This document shows positions 62,548 through 64,000 of a stretch of DNA of 64,000 nt, one piece after another. The stretch is from Channallabes apus. Taxonomy: Eukaryota; Chordata; Actinopteri; Siluriformes; Clariidae. Position 1 is the stretch's first letter, and the number at the start of each line of letters is the position of its first letter. The notes under the pieces are model-generated. The model saw nothing but the letters and a program-made list of their open reading frames with translations, did not search any database and was not told where the DNA came from. The stretch lies in contig CM060107.1 of NCBI GenBank assembly GCA_030522415.1, positions 25,672,571 to 25,736,570 on the forward strand. The letters run 5' to 3'. Position numbers and translations under genes: made by a program.

Positions 62548-64000
62548 TAAATAATTAATTTGCTTCAATTCAATATTTGCAGCTAATTCTACTGAAGAAA
62601 CCCCTCTCACACACCCACATACCCACATGGTACACACACCTTGTTCTACTTAAGCGTCTGTGACGTGCTGTCGCCTGTGTATCGTCGTGCTCCTGTGCAC
62701 TGTGGCTTCACCTTGGCAATGCGCATATTGGAAAGTTAATCTAGTCTCGGCTACGGATAGAAAGAACAGCGGCAGAATCCTCCTCTGCGTGCAGGCCGCT
62801 GTCTGCCTTCATAGAAATAATGGGCTTTAATGGTCCATTTTATTCTGCCCCCATTGATTGTTAACTTGAGCACTACAGCCAGTTCCACACATACACACAT
62901 TCGCTGCTCTTTTCACCTTGCCTTCTTTACCTCCACGATAGATTTTAGGCCGCGTCATGAGTCGAAAGGAGAATAGCGACGGATTTACCGCCGTGGAATA
63001 GAAGCACAGCTCAGCACGCAGTCATTATGTCGTCCTCCAAGACACCTCAATCACCCGTTTCTGCACCATTGACGATAATAAGAACAAATCTGATGGAAAA
63101 CAATGTGCTTGTTAGTGCAAGGAAGCGCGAAGAAATGGGGGAAAAAAAAGAAAGGAAAAGGGGCTGATCTAATTTACTAGCCGTTTTTAATACAATCAAT
63201 TACCCCTGCTTTCCGAGCTCATCCGCGTTCGACTGTGTTCTCTTCACCAGGCGAACATCTCCTGCTCTGGAGAACAACAGATAATGTTTGTGTTGACAAC
63301 AATTAATTGCTTTGTGGATTGTGTGATTAAATTAGTTACGTGAGGTGGGTGTAACATGCAGCAGCACTTTATAGTTGAGTATGAATTAACCTTTTCGATT
63401 TCTGTGCCATTGAATAAATAATGCAGAGTAATGGTCGGTACTTGTTTTTAGTAAGTGACTCAGAAGACGTCCTACCTGCACTGAAGCAGCATCGGCGAAG
63501 AATTAAGATAGGCTTATGCAAAATATTCGTTATTTATCGTAATAATAATGAGCTGGATTTTGTTGAATACACAATAACGTTCTACTAGATGGAAAGAATG
63601 GAGCTTTCTGTTACTTGGTTCATGTGTATTTTCTTCAGCTGTTTATGTGTGTATGTGTGTGACACTGCAAAACTGCTTATATTACTGTATCCACAAAATC
63701 CTACAAATATCCCCAACACCTTGTACTGAGCCACTCTCACTCTCTCTCTCTCTTTCTTTCACATACACACCTATATAGTATTCCACTGAACATAATCAGG
63801 TTCTCCTTATACGAGGATCCAGATGGTATCCCACTAAATCCCAATGCTAGAAACAAGAGAAGCCATTATTCTTAATGCTTACTACAACTTTCCACAACAC
63901 GAAAATACTGTACAACTAAGCCACAAGCTTTACTATAAAGAGAATCTGCTCATGAATATATTTTCTATACCGTAGTTTTAGACTCCAGTCCCGACAGCAT
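62548..64000. other. Downstream intergenic DNA, mostly repeat-free
   Basis: No gene was recognised. Composition is balanced between about 62690 and 63420, with homeodomain-type TAATTA/ATTAAT cores and no repeat signatures, so conserved regulatory DNA is possible. A (CT)n run lies at 63737-63760. Confidence 0.4.

Overview
The window is vertebrate nuclear DNA, most likely from a teleost and probably a siluriform (catfish-type) fish. The evidence is AT-rich, intron-scale spacing with consensus GT/AG splice sites. There are also tRNA-headed SINEs ending in the fish motif around GGATAAGCGGTATAGA, many Tc1/mariner and hAT elements, an L2-type LINE and long CT, GT and AT microsatellites. I see no prokaryotic operons, CRISPR arrays or genuine RNA genes. 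The taxonomic call is recognition of repeat families, not a database result.

One host gene can be supported, on the + strand. Three exons splice in frame: 4093-4401 (309 nt), a 23-nt microexon at 14105-14127, and 57109-57190 ending in TAA. The first exon matches, without gaps, my recollection of the coiled-coil region after the B-box of TRIM44 (shared core HLVD..EA..TAH). The other two encode a short proline- and acid-rich tail. The intron between the second and third exons is about 43 kb. The N-terminal zinc-finger/B-box exons must lie upstream of the window. A 3' UTR of about 1.4 kb is inferred, with a poly(A) signal near 58552.

The rest is introns and downstream DNA filled with mobile elements. 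Three copies of one 1.6-kb Tc1-like element (19738-21355, 42520-44140, 46319-47932) each carry a broken DD34E transposase, and their lesions differ. There are hAT derivatives at 14983-16091, 18221-18915, 23476-24838 and 31847-32992; three of them keep the start of a transposase reading frame. An L2-clade LINE (29220-33899) is split by one of these hATs, with an exact 8-bp target-site duplication. Several Tc1 or mariner remnants and at least nine tRNA-SINE copies or fragments are also present. Downstream of the gene, 58992-62539 is a nested stack: an outer hAT-like element contains a second hAT, two Tc1 elements, a SINE and a third Tc1.

I found no convincing new biological system. The most useful observations are the microexon whose skipping would truncate the protein within four codons, the CT minisatellite abutting a splice acceptor, the datable transposon nest, a 29-bp hairpin made by two head-to-head SINE ends, and a few repeat-free blocks that could be conserved regulatory DNA. 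Transposon boundaries are good to a few bases where TIRs and target duplications are cited, and approximate elsewhere.
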